Shown piece by piece: positions 45,206 through 56,189 of a DNA stretch of 64,000 nt. The position numbers were made by a program, and so were the translations under genes. Positions within the stretch are counted from its first letter, which is position 1. Each line of letters begins with the position of its first letter. The DNA is from Pollenia angustigena (lineage: Eukaryota; Arthropoda; Insecta; Diptera; Polleniidae): assembly GCA_930367215.1 (NCBI GenBank), contig OV884056.1, forward strand, positions 316,230,709 through 316,294,708, written 5' to 3'. The notes below the pieces were generated by a model. The model did not search any database, had not been told where the DNA came from, and saw only the letters and a program-made list of their open reading frames with translations.

Positions 45206-46642
45206 TAATGTTTGAAAATAAACAGAACAATATTTAGCGTACGGCTCGGCTCACACACCCAGAAACGAACAAAATATTGAATTTTATTTACATTAAACAA
45301 TTTAGGTCCTATTAGCTTGACAAAAATCACATTAATGATATCTATATTGTTAGTGTTTGTTTATAAGAACACAACCCTCAATACCGTTCATAACTATTTT
45401 GACGAAAGTAACGAACGTTATATAGTGTTCTGTTCTTCGATTGCAAACAGAACAATTGCAGTGGTTATGTAGACATTCACTATATATTAATGTTCTACAG
45501 TGTTTCTTTTCTCCCTTGATAAAGAAATGAGCAAACAAAAAATGTTAGCAACGACCACAAAACGTATAGCTTGTATGTGTATTGTGCACGTGTTATGTTT
45601 GTGTAAAATTTGATTGCTGGCTTTTTGTTTTTTTTTCGTATGCGTTTTTGAAAAAGTTTTTGGTTTTCTTTACCAGCCACAAGGGCGCTAAGCATAGCGG
45701 AAACGAACGAATATTTATGTGCTGAGCCGAACACACCAAAGTTTGTGGCTTAAAAAAGAATACCAAACGCAATAAAATGTTCTCATCTTGTTAAGTTGGA
45801 TAAGCACCAGAGAACTGCAAAATCACAATTTTTCTTGATATATGTATCAATACGCTCAAATTTACATTCACTATTTGCCTGCAAAACAAAGTTCAATTGG
45901 TAATTTTTACATCGTTTCGTACACATTTGATTTTTGCATGGATTCGTTTTTTATTGAAAGTGCTTTGTTTACATTTTTGTTGCGCACGCAATATAACACA
46001 CTTGTGTAAATTCAAAAGGCACACATTCTTATACTTTTGCATTCCAGTTGTAATTGTCCACTCGATGAGACAACAACAATAACAACAACAAACCACTCGA
46101 CAAAACGCTTTGTTAAAATTAACAACAATAACAAGAATACATTGTACATACAGAACTACTACTGTGCTTTTTAAGATGATAAAAAAAGTATTCTGTTTCT
46201 ATGGAAATTGTTTGTACCTACATCAGTGTGTGCCTTTAGTTTCATTTAATTTTTTTTTTCTTGTACTACATAGCGTCTGCTGAATGAATACATGAGTAAT
46301 GATTGCTTGATTTCTGGCTTTTTTGTTTGCATTTTTTTCTTTACTAAAACAATCATTGTCGCACCGAATACACAAACATCTTTATTAAAAAACGAAGCTA
46401 ACGATGGTATAAATAACAAAGAACGATGTGCATTATTTGAATGACTGCAAACCAGCAGCGAATGTTTGCGGTTGTGCAAGTTTGATTGTATGACCGCAAG
46501 CGAGTGTATTTGTTGCTGTTCATTTAATGCGATTTTTTTGCAATTGCACAAAGCCGTTCTCTGATAAGCGCAGTATTAGTTTTGTGTTCGAAGGTCAATA
46601 TTAGCGTTTGTGTTTTCAACATATCTAACGAACCGAACACTA
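45206..46642 (-). mobile_element. Longer hAT relative of the 42.8-kb MITE
   Basis: The left end (TAATGTTTGAAAATAAACAG) corresponds to the reversed right end of the element at 42835-43291 (CAGTGTTCAAAAATAAACAG), and CACACACCCAG follows in both. The right end (AACGAACCGAACACTA) corresponds to its reversed left end. The internal phrase ACAACCCTCAATACCGTTCA is also shared in reverse. The middle, 45808-46563, is absent from the short copy but is shared with 58271-59005. No matching 8-bp duplication is readable, so it is old. Confidence 0.65.
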
Positions 46643-47008
46643 AAGAACAGTATACATATCGTAGGCTTAACCTGCTAACTCCCTTTCAGTAAATTTTACA
46701 GGAGATACAAAAACCTTTTTATTTTTCCTATTTGCTCCTTGAGAGGAAAACCAAAAATATAGTTGGTGTTACTCACTTCAAGACTCAAGTTGAAGAAAAA
46801 CTACATGCTGTTGGACGATGCGTATCTTTCTGCACCACATGACATCAAAATCTCAATTTACTTAAAAAGTGGACAGGTTTGCATATTAAGCCAACGATAT
46901 TATGTTTTTTTGAACACTCATAATAAGTACAATTAAATAAAGTACTCATTTTCCCCGGTAGTTTTGAGCTCATATTTTGTTCTATGTTGCTTATAATCTT
47001 AAATAACA
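46643..47008. other. Non-coding stretch
   Basis: No supported feature; it lies between the hAT relative and the long inverted repeat with tRNA-like heads. Confidence 0.4.
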
Positions 47009-47734
47009 AATTTTTAGTATTTTTATAATTAGGCTTAAGTTCATCAAATTTAATTTTCATTAAACTATTTTCATGAAGAAAGGAATTTTACAACACGAAA
47101 ATTAGTTAAAATTGTTATTGATAATTTTTCATTCTTGACGTGGCTGGGGCTCGAACCCCGGCCGGCAGGTTACCATGACATGTTTCGATCGCAACCACTC
47201 GATCTCCTCAAATGGATTTACCGTCTTACACCCGCAGCCATCGACGACTGCTGACGTCAATAGTCAAACATTAATCCTTAAACCAAATTGTATTTTAACC
47301 TTTGGTAGATCGAAATTTGCTTTTCTGAATAATTATCCATTTTTAATTGATTTTACGTGTTTTTTCTAACTTCTGCTTTCTCGTACTTTTGTCAAGAATT
47401 CTTCCTGAAGTCGAAAGTACATTTTTTTGTTTGTTTTTTCATTTTTGTCGTTCTTTTTTGTTGACCTTTTTTTAGCACAACTTGAATGACAAATGAACAC
47501 ATAGAGCTCGTGCCTTAGCTTTAACAATAATCAGGAGATCGAGTGGTTGCGATCGAAACATGTCATGGTCACCTGCCGGCCGGGGTTCGAGCCCCAGCCA
47601 AGTCAAGAATGAAAAATTATCAATAACAATTTTAACTCATTTTCGTGTTGTAAAATTCCTTTCTTCATGAAAATAATTTAATGAAAATTAAATTTGATGA
47701 ACTTAAGCCTAATTATAAAAATACTAAAAATTTG
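47009..47734. repeat. Long inverted repeat with tRNA-like sequence in each arm
   Basis: Arms 47009-47217 and 47527-47734 are inverted copies over about 205 bp with few mismatches, separated by about 310 bp. Each arm contains, pointing outward, a tRNA-like segment (47137-47211 minus; 47533-47606 plus) with the A-box-like CGAGTGGTT and a perfect B box GGTTCGAGCCC. The layout recalls the Ser/Leu tRNA D-arm and T-arm. The acceptor stem does not close, so these are not functional tRNA genes. They look like two tRNA-derived SINE-type units joined head to head, or one foldback. Confidence 0.75.
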
Positions 47735-48773
47735 GATTAAAAAAAAATAAAATAACCACAATACTGAATCTTAAACAACCTCGATTTGGAAATTTCTTAA
47801 ACCTACTAATTTCTTTAAAATATTCTGACTCATGTTTATAGCCCTTGAACCTATTTTGAAGAAAGCATGTTTAAAAAAATATGCAAAAATATATTCTTTG
47901 TCGAATCACTAAATACACACAACAAAACGTGTCATTTTATTTCGTACATCTGAGCATTTTTCAAACTCTTTATTTATTTAACATTCGATCTTAAAATATT
48001 TACTTTTACTAAGTATTTATTTTCTTTTGAATTTCTACTATTATTTAAACGTTTACTTAAAACAGAAACTTTTGCAAAGAAATTTTAGGTTTAATGACAA
48101 TCGATGACGGCACATAAACAAAAACTCGTATATAAAAATTAGCAGTTTTGCGTTAATTTAAATAAACAAAAAATTTTGTAAAAAAATTTCTTGTTGAAAT
48201 TTTAAAAGCATGTTATAAAACCAAAAGCTTTAATTTAATTCATTCAAAAAATTTTCTTTAAAATTGTTTTTTTTTTTTTTTTTTGTTTATTTTTCAAAAT
48301 AAAATTGCCACCGTTTGAAAGAAATTCAAACAAGTATAATAAATAATTTAAAAAAAAGTATATGAAGTTAAATATCCGTTCTAAAGTCTAGATCAAAGTA
48401 CATGAACTTTTAAATGTGACAACTTTTCAAGAATAAAACTGCAAAAGAAAAAAAATTCCGTTAACTTAATTCAGCTTTAATAACACTATGCAACAAATGG
48501 GAAGTTTTTTTCCCCTGAATAACCACTATATTATTAATGGTGTTTTCTTTTCTACAAAAAAAATTTAGCATTTTAGTTAAAAAAATGCAATTTGGTGTCT
48601 GTTTCTTATGGTGTTTTCTTTTCTAAAAAATAATGATGCATTATAGTTGTGTAATATATTTATTAGGTTACACGAACCCTTACAAAGTGATACATTTTCC
48701 TAAATTACAATGGAACAAAATAATAGCTACGTTTTACACTCAACACGTATGTGTATTTAGCGTGTTAAATATT
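47735..48773. other. Non-coding stretch with shared fragments
   Basis: No gene is supported. TAACACTATGCAACAAATGG at 48483 resembles the terminus of the array at 19341. GGTGTTTTCTTTTCTACAAA at 48539, with downstream AAAAAATGCAATTT, occurs inverted at 50290-50370, so the two belong to one repeat family. Confidence 0.45.
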
Positions 48774-49356
48774 TGGGGGATTCACAAGGTGTCGTAAAGT
48801 CATATATCTTAAATAATAACATGAAGGAATACGACTGTTGTGAACAACCCCTCAAATTTAAGTGTGCTATTTTTAATTTAAATTAGCTGATTTAAAACAA
48901 ATATAAAAAACAAAAATTTACCTACCATCAAAATATTTCTTAATTCTAATCCATGAATTAATAAATTAAATTAGATCTTACCTGACTATTTTCCATTTTT
49001 TAGACGCAAATCACAAATATATTTTATTTCGTTTGTTTACCAAACATCAGAGTCCTAAGCCGATATAATTTGACGCCGCAAGTGTTTTGTTGCAAAAATT
49101 GCTAGCTGCAGGTTAAATTCGGATATTAGCCGGATAAAACTATACCATCAACGGCGACTGCTACAAAAACTAATGCGGATTGGCTCAGCGCAGGTCTCTT
49201 CTGATTAATTACGACAGCACAATAAACATAGCAAGCAATGTACTATTAATTTAAGACACTTTTTGTTTACAAAGCAACAACAATATTTTTAAACCATTGT
49301 AAAATGTTAGAACATTATGACAATTTAACATGATAACACACCTTGTGAATACCCCA
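48774..49356. mobile_element. MITE with TTCACAAGGTGT arms and ATT duplication, 583 bp
   Basis: Left TGGGGGATTCACAAGGTGTC and inverted right TGGGGTATTCACAAGGTGTG pair over 19 of 20 bases. ATT lies outside both ends (48771-48773, 49357-49359). The element at 51463-51597 has a related terminus (GGGGGTATTCACGTCACAAG) and a 3-bp AAT duplication. A worn hAT fragment (49048-49200) lies inside. Confidence 0.75.
49048..49200. mobile_element. Shrunken relative of the 29.3-kb hAT element
   Basis: The left CAGAGTCCTAAGCCGAT and right TTGGCTCAGCGCAGGTCTCT correspond to the CAGAGACCTGCGC termini and GC-rich subterminal part of the element at 29327-30690. The interior is nearly all lost and no target duplication is clear. 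Confidence 0.5.
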
Positions 49357-49690
49357 ATTGAATGCAAAGTTTGTACTAAAAGCGATATTTAACACGCTTG
49401 TAGCCATTTTCAACATTAAATTTTCTTACAATTCCAATAAGCGTTAACAGCACTGATTTTATTTTTTAATGATTTTTATTTTAATTAATGTCAGCTGTTG
49501 TTAAAAATTTTGCGACAAAAAAAATATACTTAATTATTAAATCATTTTTTGATCCTTATTTTTTTGTGCAAAATATTGTTTTTTTTTCGTGTGTAAGGAT
49601 GCGGATAAAAAAAAAAAATAAATAAATAAGTTTTTGCGGTATCTGCATTAACTATATGCAATCGTTTTTAACCTCAATTTGTGTTTTTGT

Positions 49691-49815
49691 TTGGTGGAGA
49701 ACCATTTATAACTCATGTGACTGGTGGAGAACCAATATAACTCAGACGTTTTACTGGTGGAGTACCAAGGAAAAAACTCAGAAGATTACTGGTGGAGACC
49801 AATATACTCTGGAGC
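49691..49815 (+). repeat. Tandem repeat with GGTGGAGAACCA unit, about 4 copies
   Basis: Units of roughly 31-35 bp each begin TTGGTGGAGAACCA or CTGGTGGAGAACCA and go on to ATATAACTCAGA. Four units with increasing drift occupy this span. The plus frame would give repeated W-W-R/S-T residues (49656-49898), but no known protein of that type comes to mind. A relic of an LTR-element leader or a minisatellite are both possible. Confidence 0.6.
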
Positions 49816-50483
49816 GGATTCTGGAAGCTCTCGCCTTCCTATTCGAAGGTTTAGGTCGAACGAGGACTTTGCGGTTGAGGCTCCTAAAATTTGTGTGATA
49901 CCCTGGCAATATAACTATGATTAGTTCGCCAAAAAAATTTTAGTTTTAAGAAAGCCAAAAAAAAAAAAAAAAATAATTATTAAATAAAAGTAAAACAAAC
50001 GAAAAACAAAAAGTTTTTATATCCATCACAATATAACTAAAAATCGCAATATAACGCAAATTGTCCGCAAACACAAGAAAAAAAATACTTGCTTGCATAA
50101 AAAAGTACTTTACGCAGATGCAAAAGAGGGTATTATCTCACACTCAGTTATAACTGCGGGTAAGAAATGGAACAAATTTGCCAGTTATTGTTGCAACATG
50201 TTTAGAAAGGAAAACGACAACTTTTCACATTTTTGCATATATTTTTAGAATGGAACAAAAACCCGCACGAATGGTAGCATATATGGAACATTATTGTCAG
50301 AAAAGAAAACACCATTAAATTGCATTTTTTTAAATAAAATGCCACATTTTTTTGTAGAAAAGAAAACATCATTAGTTTTAACATTTTTTTATTGCAAATT
50401 TCGAGCAACATGTTTAATTTATGATTGCAACATGTTGCTCGACACAAATTTACGATAAAAAAAATGTCAAAATTAGGTACTTT
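49816..50483. other. Non-coding stretch with small inverted repeats
   Basis: No gene is supported. GCAACATG/CATGTTGC palindromes occur near 50192, 50406 and 50430. The segment 50290-50370 is the inverted match of 48539-48620. A direct echo of ATTAGGTACTTTCA (50472) appears at 52027. Confidence 0.4.
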
Positions 50484-51220
50484 CACTTAAAGCCTCCTTG
50501 CAGATAACGAGACTAGTCCATACATGCATGTAAAGAGTAGTCCATAAAGGAGTAGGAGTACTCCAAAACTACACCAAGTATATGGGAAAAAGGTGATCCA
50601 CATTACGATGTCCTAGGAGGGGACCATATAACCCACCGAAGTAGTCCCTAAACTACTCCATGGAGTACTAAAGTGGGTTAGTTTTAAAAGTAATCCATGT
50701 TACTACAGTATGGAGTACACTTAAGGGGTAGTTTAAGCATATTTCTTTTTCATATTTTACTAATCGCCTTTTATGGTGTGTATATTATTTGGTATTTTTA
50801 ATTTTTTTACCTTTTTCCCACAAATTTCACAAACTTTCACTTTTAAATAAACAATTAATAATGGGCACTGTCAGGGCTACCAATGTGTAATACTGTAAAC
50901 TATAGAAAAGTATATATCATGCAGTTGTTGGCAGCACTGCATGTTAATTTCTTATAACATGGTCCATACAACAGTTCATTGGACCATGTTGTAAGTAGTC
51001 CATTTAAGACACAATTGACCACGTAGTCCAATATTATCTGTAGGGCTACTACTCTGTTCGAACTTGCGCAAAATGTTGAGCAACATTGATTATTTCACAC
51101 GAAAATTGTGTCAAATATCAATATTGTCTAACTTGCGGTTTTTCAAAACTTAACGTTTTTATTAGTTACAAGTATGCAACATTATTTTGCGAAGGTAAAC
51201 AAAAACCATAGTTGGGGGTA
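50484..51220. mobile_element. Second copy of the 37.7-kb MITE, split by an insertion
   Basis: CTTAAAGCCT (50486-50496) is the left terminus and CTACTACTCTGTTCGAACTT (51045 onward) resumes it, followed by AATGTTGAGCAACATTGATT as in the complete copy. Everything between is the element at 50497-51044. The right terminus of this copy is not found; the end given is approximate. Confidence 0.6.
50497..51044. mobile_element. TAGTCC-rich foldback element, 548 bp
   Basis: Ends CCTTGCAGATAACGAGACTA and inverted CCCTACAGATAATATTGGAC share most of the first 12 bases. GGACTA, AGTAGTCC and ACTACTCCATGGAGTA palindromes fill it, as in 38354-38725. Its insertion splits a MITE terminus, and CT is repeated at both edges, so the duplication may be as short as 2 bp. 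Confidence 0.6.
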
Positions 51221-51445
51221 GTGCACTAAATATTGATTAAAATCAACATTCCACTCTCACTAAATAAAACCGCAAAAAATTAGTGCACACAAAACTCTGT
51301 TAATTTTTAAACCAAATCTATGAATCTTAATGATTCGAAGTGCACAACAAAATTTATATTTAAGCTTACGTCTAAAAAAATTATATTATTATAAAATATA
51401 AATATTTTACTTTAAATTGGCATCAAAAAAGTATCAAATAGTGTG

Positions 51446-51929
51446 AGAGTCTAAACACAATAAGGGTGTTCACGTCACAAGTTGCACCTTTGCAAAAAAG
51501 CAAAAGTGCAAAAATAAAATAACAACCACACAGTCAATTAGTTGTGCGTAAATAATTCTCTTTTTGCAAGGGTGAAACTTGTGACGTGAATACCCCCAAT
51601 GTTTGCGGGTGCGGTGCGATTTCTCGTTGCGGGAGAGAAAAATGAACATAATACAACGGAAGACGGCGACGGCAATATTTGTCATTTTTTGTTTACATTT
51701 TTATTATTTTATTAATTTTTTTTTGACAATAATGTTGTGAACATCGCCAATTATTAAAAAACCATGTCAACATTAGAAAGAAGTATCAAAAATTGAGAGA
51801 GAAAGAAAGTCCGCAATGAAAATAAAAAAGATTTTAATTTTATGCCGTTCCGCACTGCGGTTTTGTACTTTAAAATCGTATGAAAAACCGCACCGCAATA
51901 AATTATCGTTACATTGTGTTCAGACTCTA
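51446..51929. mobile_element. MITE with AGAGTCTAAACACAAT ends, hosting another MITE
   Basis: Left AGAGTCTAAACACAAT pairs with inverted right AGAGTCTGAACACAATGTAA. The left arm is broken right after ACACAAT by the 135-bp MITE at 51463-51597. GTGCGGTGCG and GCGGT phrases mark the interior. Target duplication is not clear. Confidence 0.6.
51463..51597. mobile_element. Small MITE with GTTCACGTCACAAGTTGCAC arms, AAT duplication
   Basis: Left GGGTGTTCACGTCACAAGTT and inverted right GGGGTATTCACGTCACAAGTTT-like sequence pair for about 35 bp. AAT or CAAT is repeated at the borders, and the host MITE reads continuously across the site when it is left out. Similar termini occur at 48774-49356. Confidence 0.7.
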
Positions 51930-52425
51930 ATTTGAAAATTGATGTTAAAAGTTGTCTAGAATGGAATCGCGCAAAACTTTGTGACTTTTAGCTCTACAAA
52001 AATTTGCGATAAAAAAAAGGTCAAAACTAGGTACTTTCAGTTTATAGGAAACAAAACAGGAATTTGTCTATGAATTTTCATGAAATAAAATTTATTTTAC
52101 TTCTAATACATGCAGCTTTGATTTTAAGTACTAAAAAAAATTTTTTTTTTTGCCTTTTCGGCCTCAATAACTCCAAAAATAATGGCTTAATTAAAAATGA
52201 TATTAGACTTATATCTGGCATAATTTAACATGTTTTGACGGATTGCATAACAAAATCGGGTGCGCCATTCCAAAGTTACAATAAGAAGAATGGAGCAGCC
52301 TCTTCAAAAATCTCAAATTTTAGAAAAAACCCTTACCATAGGGGGTATGTAAGATGAGATAAACTCACTGATAATTGTTGATGTTTTTGTTTAAACTTTG
52401 ATATTGTTACAAGTACACGCAGAGA
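51930..52425. other. Non-coding stretch
   Basis: No gene; GATAAAAAAAAGGTCAAAAC and TAGGTACTTTCA (52010-52040) echo 50452-50486. A mixed A/T run lies at 52130-52150. Confidence 0.4.
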
Positions 52426-53009
52426 AAAAATATGGTTGGGCATGGTTACGGCAACAACACTATGTTTAATGTAACAATATATTGTTGTCGTACACAAACA
52501 ATTGTTATTTTTTTTTAATATCAACAATATTATAGCTACTGTAAACATATCAATGTTTATCGCAATTATGAATTTGAGTACTGTTGACCGAAAAATAATT
52601 ATTTTTCTAACAACTTAATTATGATAACTTTCTAAACATATTATATTTCTCACAACCATATCATGATATTTAATAGCCATAACATGATAACTTTCTATAC
52701 ATTTATCATATTATGTTAAAGATGCAATCAAACTATTTTTACTCTAATCATATTATGTTAGCGCCATTTGTAAAATAATTTTGAAAAAGTTGTGTCGTTT
52801 TTTTTATTTGTGAGCGGTTAAACAATTAAAAGATAAAATTCCCTAAAAAAAATAAGTGTAAAGTAATTAAAAAATTAAAATATTAGCGGAGTTCATTCAA
52901 GTATTAGTGATGTAATAGTGCAAATGCAAAATATCATAAATTTTTTGTAAAATCCAACAACAAAACACACAGAGATTTCGTTATATTTTATGAAAGTGCT
53001 ACGATATTT

Positions 53010-53245
53010 CTGTGGTTTTCATGGGCAACCGCGTATGTCTTAAAACAAATTGTTCAGGAAACCATTCTAGATCAAACTATGGGCTAGGTATTACACATTT
53101 TAAACTTTGTCATTACGTTAAAAAATCGGAACTGATCCATCTTTTAAAAAAAAAAAAGGTAAAGAGCGTTCAGAATTAGGCAATATGGCATCAACATCTT
53201 AAAATCGAAAAAATGGACACACGCGGTTGCCCATGAAAACCACAG
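53010..53245. mobile_element. MITE nested in the CAC-type element, 236 bp
   Basis: CTGTGGTTTTCATGGGCAAC is exactly inverted at the other end, and the pairing runs on through CGCGTRTGTC for 30 bp. ATTT precedes the left end and follows the right end. High arm identity suggests a recent insertion. Confidence 0.7.
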
Positions 53246-53397
53246 ATTTTTCAATTGCTCTTTTGCAAGCCTTATATTGAACTCCGCTATTTGATTAACA
53301 TTAAGAAATATTGTACAAAGTCACAAAATTAAAAATCGATTCAAAAATATTTTAATTTATTTTGTATTTTTATGACAGCTATGAAAGGTGCTGTATC

Positions 53398-53576
53398 ATA
53401 ATATGATTGCTTCTAAATTTATTATGATTAACATGATGATAATATGATTACTTCTTAGCTTATTATGATTAACATGACAATAATATGATTAATTTCTTAG
53501 CTTATTATGATTAACATGACAATAATTTGATTACTTCTTAACTTAGTATGATTAACAGAATAATAATATGATTAAG
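53398..53576. repeat. Tandem repeat of about 41 bp, four units plus a part
   Basis: Units read ATAATATGATTACTTCTTAG then CTTATTATGATTAACATGAC with small changes. Each unit contains the two half-sites AATATGATT and TTATGATTAACATGA. ATCATAATATGATT phrases occur on to 53690. They may be amplified transposase-binding subterminal repeats. Confidence 0.75.
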
Positions 53577-53726
53577 GGAAAAATATTATGATGTAATAGT
53601 ACGAGTATATTTAGTCATAATATGATTCAATAATAATCTTAATATGATGACTACAATCATAATTCTTATCATAATATGTTGCTCTTAGAATATGTTTACC
53701 ACAACCATGTTTTTTCTTTGCCTGTA

Positions 53727-56050
53727 GAACTGTTGCTTATAATTCTTAAACGTTTAACAGTTTTATTTGGATGAAGTTTCATGACGATCTGGCCTAAGCC
53801 CATCAACAATAAATTTCAGTGTTTTTATCAATAATAAAAATAGCAAAACCTTTTAAAACTTACCATAGAACTTTAAATAATGATGATGCACAGGTGACTA
53901 TAGCGAATCAAAAAAATATAGTGGTTATTGAGGTAATTTTTGCTTGTTGCTTAGTTTTGTTTATTTACTAGCATATACCCGCTACTTCGTTAGCGTCTCC
54001 TTTTTCTTCGTGGACATATTTTTATGCCAAAGTTTATTTTTCTAGGTTTAAAATTGTTTAAATTCTATCATTTAACCCGCCACTTTAGTGGAACCAAAAA
54101 GCTAAAAAAAAACATCAAATTTCCCTTATTCCGTTTTTTGGGTACTATATTTTTCCCCCATTAAAAATTTCAGTATTTTAGTGGCAGCCCATAATTTAGT
54201 ACGAATATGTTAATGAATGGAGGAAAATGTTTTATAAAAGAAAGTACAAAAAATAGTTACGATTTTCACCCCTTAAATGTTCGAATTTCGAAAAGTACCA
54301 AATTCTTATATTTATTTTTTTGATAAGTTTCGAATGTGGTATTAACTTTGTTTCTATGTTTATTGGTTCAAAAGATGGCAAAAAGTACTAAAATTCAGAT
54401 TTTACCCGTTTACTCCCTAATAGGGCCGAATATCAAAAAAGTACCACACACCTGTCCGCTTATTTTTCTAAAGAACAAGGATAAGTATTACATTTATTTT
54501 GCATCTCTTTTAGTTTTGGAGATATAAGGTTACCGAATTTTCCCGTTTTTACCTTTTTTACCCCCTAAACATTCGAATTTCGAAAAATACCGTCTTAGTG
54601 GATCGATTTGGGCAGTGACCAATCGCTAGTCCAAATTTAAAGTTTCTAGGGTCAGCGGCTTGGGCTGGGCGATGATGAATGAGTCAGTGACTCACGTAAC
54701 TCTTTGATATATATAGAAGATAGAAGATGGATTATTTATTATAATAAAACTAGTAAGTTTTAAATAAACAAACACCTTCTAAAAATGTGTAATATTTATA
54801 AGACTTTGACATTTTCAAAAACTTTCGAGACAGAATTGTGCAGTATTTAACAAAGATACGAGGTCGTGCTAAAAATTCTTGTTGACCGAATTTAACTTGT
54901 TGGTTTTGTTATGTAACACATATTTTATTATTAATGATTTAAACAATTTGTTTATTTCTTCTAGGTGTCTTGTGTAACGTATTTAAGTCATTTATTAATA
55001 ATAAATTGTATACTTTTTTGTCCCTTTTTATTATTTAATAACTTTGTGACCCCCTTTTTCTGAAGCTGTTGAATTGGCGATGATGAATTTGTAAAAGCAA
55101 AATTCACACGCGTTCAAAATTAACAAAAAATATAAATTAAATAATAAAAAATAAACAATCATCATATATGTATGTATATGAATAAGAAAAAATGTTTCAT
55201 ATTATTATGGTTATTTTTCTTAAACTGTTGGTATTTTGACAGTACAAAAAATAGTTTTTCATAACTGAAAAAGTGCAAAACAAAAAGGAAAATAACAACA
55301 TTAATGCTTGAATTTAGCCAACCATAAAAAAACTGTAGTATTATTTTTGTACAGAGGGATTACAATAACATTTTGTGTTTTTTTTAGCAGCAATTTTGAT
55401 TTATTAAAATTATAAATTTTTACTAGCTTTAGGTTTTTTTTAAAAAACAACTTGCAGAAACAAATTGCTAAGATTTCTAATTAGTTTTCTGGTTAAATTT
55501 AATTGTTATTAATTGAAGTTTTAATATTAAATGTTACAAAGTGTTTTGTAAAAGGTGTAATTTTTGGTCGAAAGAATTTTTGTACAATAAACAAAAATAT
55601 TTTGTCATTAAAATTCCTTTCTTATTAATTTTCTTATGTTATTTTATGTTTTTCCTCCTTTTTTAATACATATTTAATTTTTTTTTAACAATAAAGAAGT
55701 TCGTTTTATTTGAAGTCCTTTATTTATTTTTTTTTTAATTCTATGCACTCAAAATAATATGTAAAGCCTGTAGTACACGGAATGTAAAAAGACACATGCG
55801 CACGAGAATACTCAGACGTCGGTTGTTTTTTTAAATTAAACGAAGCTGCGAAATTCTGGTGGCACACGAAATGTAATTTTGTCCTAAAACCAATATGTGA
55901 AACATGTGGCCATAGTAGACACTTTGCAGAGGTAGCATATGTGCACACATGTGAATTACTTCACGTATGTAACAAGTACACGGTATGCATCATATGTTCG
56001 CATTTTAAGTGCGTGCATGTACGAAATCTACATGTGTTTATGACTTAGGC
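53727..56050. other. Non-coding stretch, one decayed repeat
   Basis: No gene is supported. From about 53980 to 54720 the phrase AATTTCGAAAARTACCAAA repeats loosely (54285, 54423, 54577), and the segment ends GATGATGAATGAGTCAGTGA then CTCACGTAACTCTTTGATAT, a kind of tail common to some insect repeats. At 55765-56050 AGCCTGTAGTACACGG and a distant AGGCT might be worn MITE ends. Confidence 0.4.
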
Positions 56051-56189
56051 TAGATTCACCCATTGTTTCCAAACTATTTTTTTTAAGCTAGTTTGACGTC
56101 TCTCTTCTTAAGAGATAGTCAAACTACATTTAACTACATTCGGCTGTGCTGAATCTTTCGCTAAATCGACGACAGTTAGAACATTTTAG

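Larger units (their letters stand above)
52426..53724. mobile_element. CAC...GTG-type element, 1299 bp, TA duplication
   Basis: Ends CACGCAGAGAAAAAATATGG and inverted CAGGCAAAGAAAAAACATGG pair over about 22 bp into TTG. TA lies outside both (52424-52425, 53725-53726). The same termini bound 60175-61245, and CACTGAGAAAA ends bound 62752-63693. CAC termini with 2-bp duplications are reminiscent of the CMC (CACTA/Mirage) superfamily, which is an inference. Inside are a foldback (53010-53245) and a tandem repeat (53398-53576). Confidence 0.7.

Noticed and set aside
46246..46551. 101-codon minus-strand frame, with a partly similar frame at 58843-59133
   Set aside because: Similarity comes from the shared 750-bp repeat; the two frames diverge by shifts and show no domain.
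47137..47606. Functional tRNA-Ser or tRNA-Leu genes
   Set aside because: A and B boxes are present, but the acceptor stem does not pair and no sensible anticodon arm is seen.
53398..53576. CRISPR-like array
   Set aside because: The units are directly adjacent with no unique spacers, in a eukaryotic transposon.
55765..56053. MITE with AGCCT ends
   Set aside because: Only a few end bases pair and the flanking triplets TAA and AGA differ; support is too thin.
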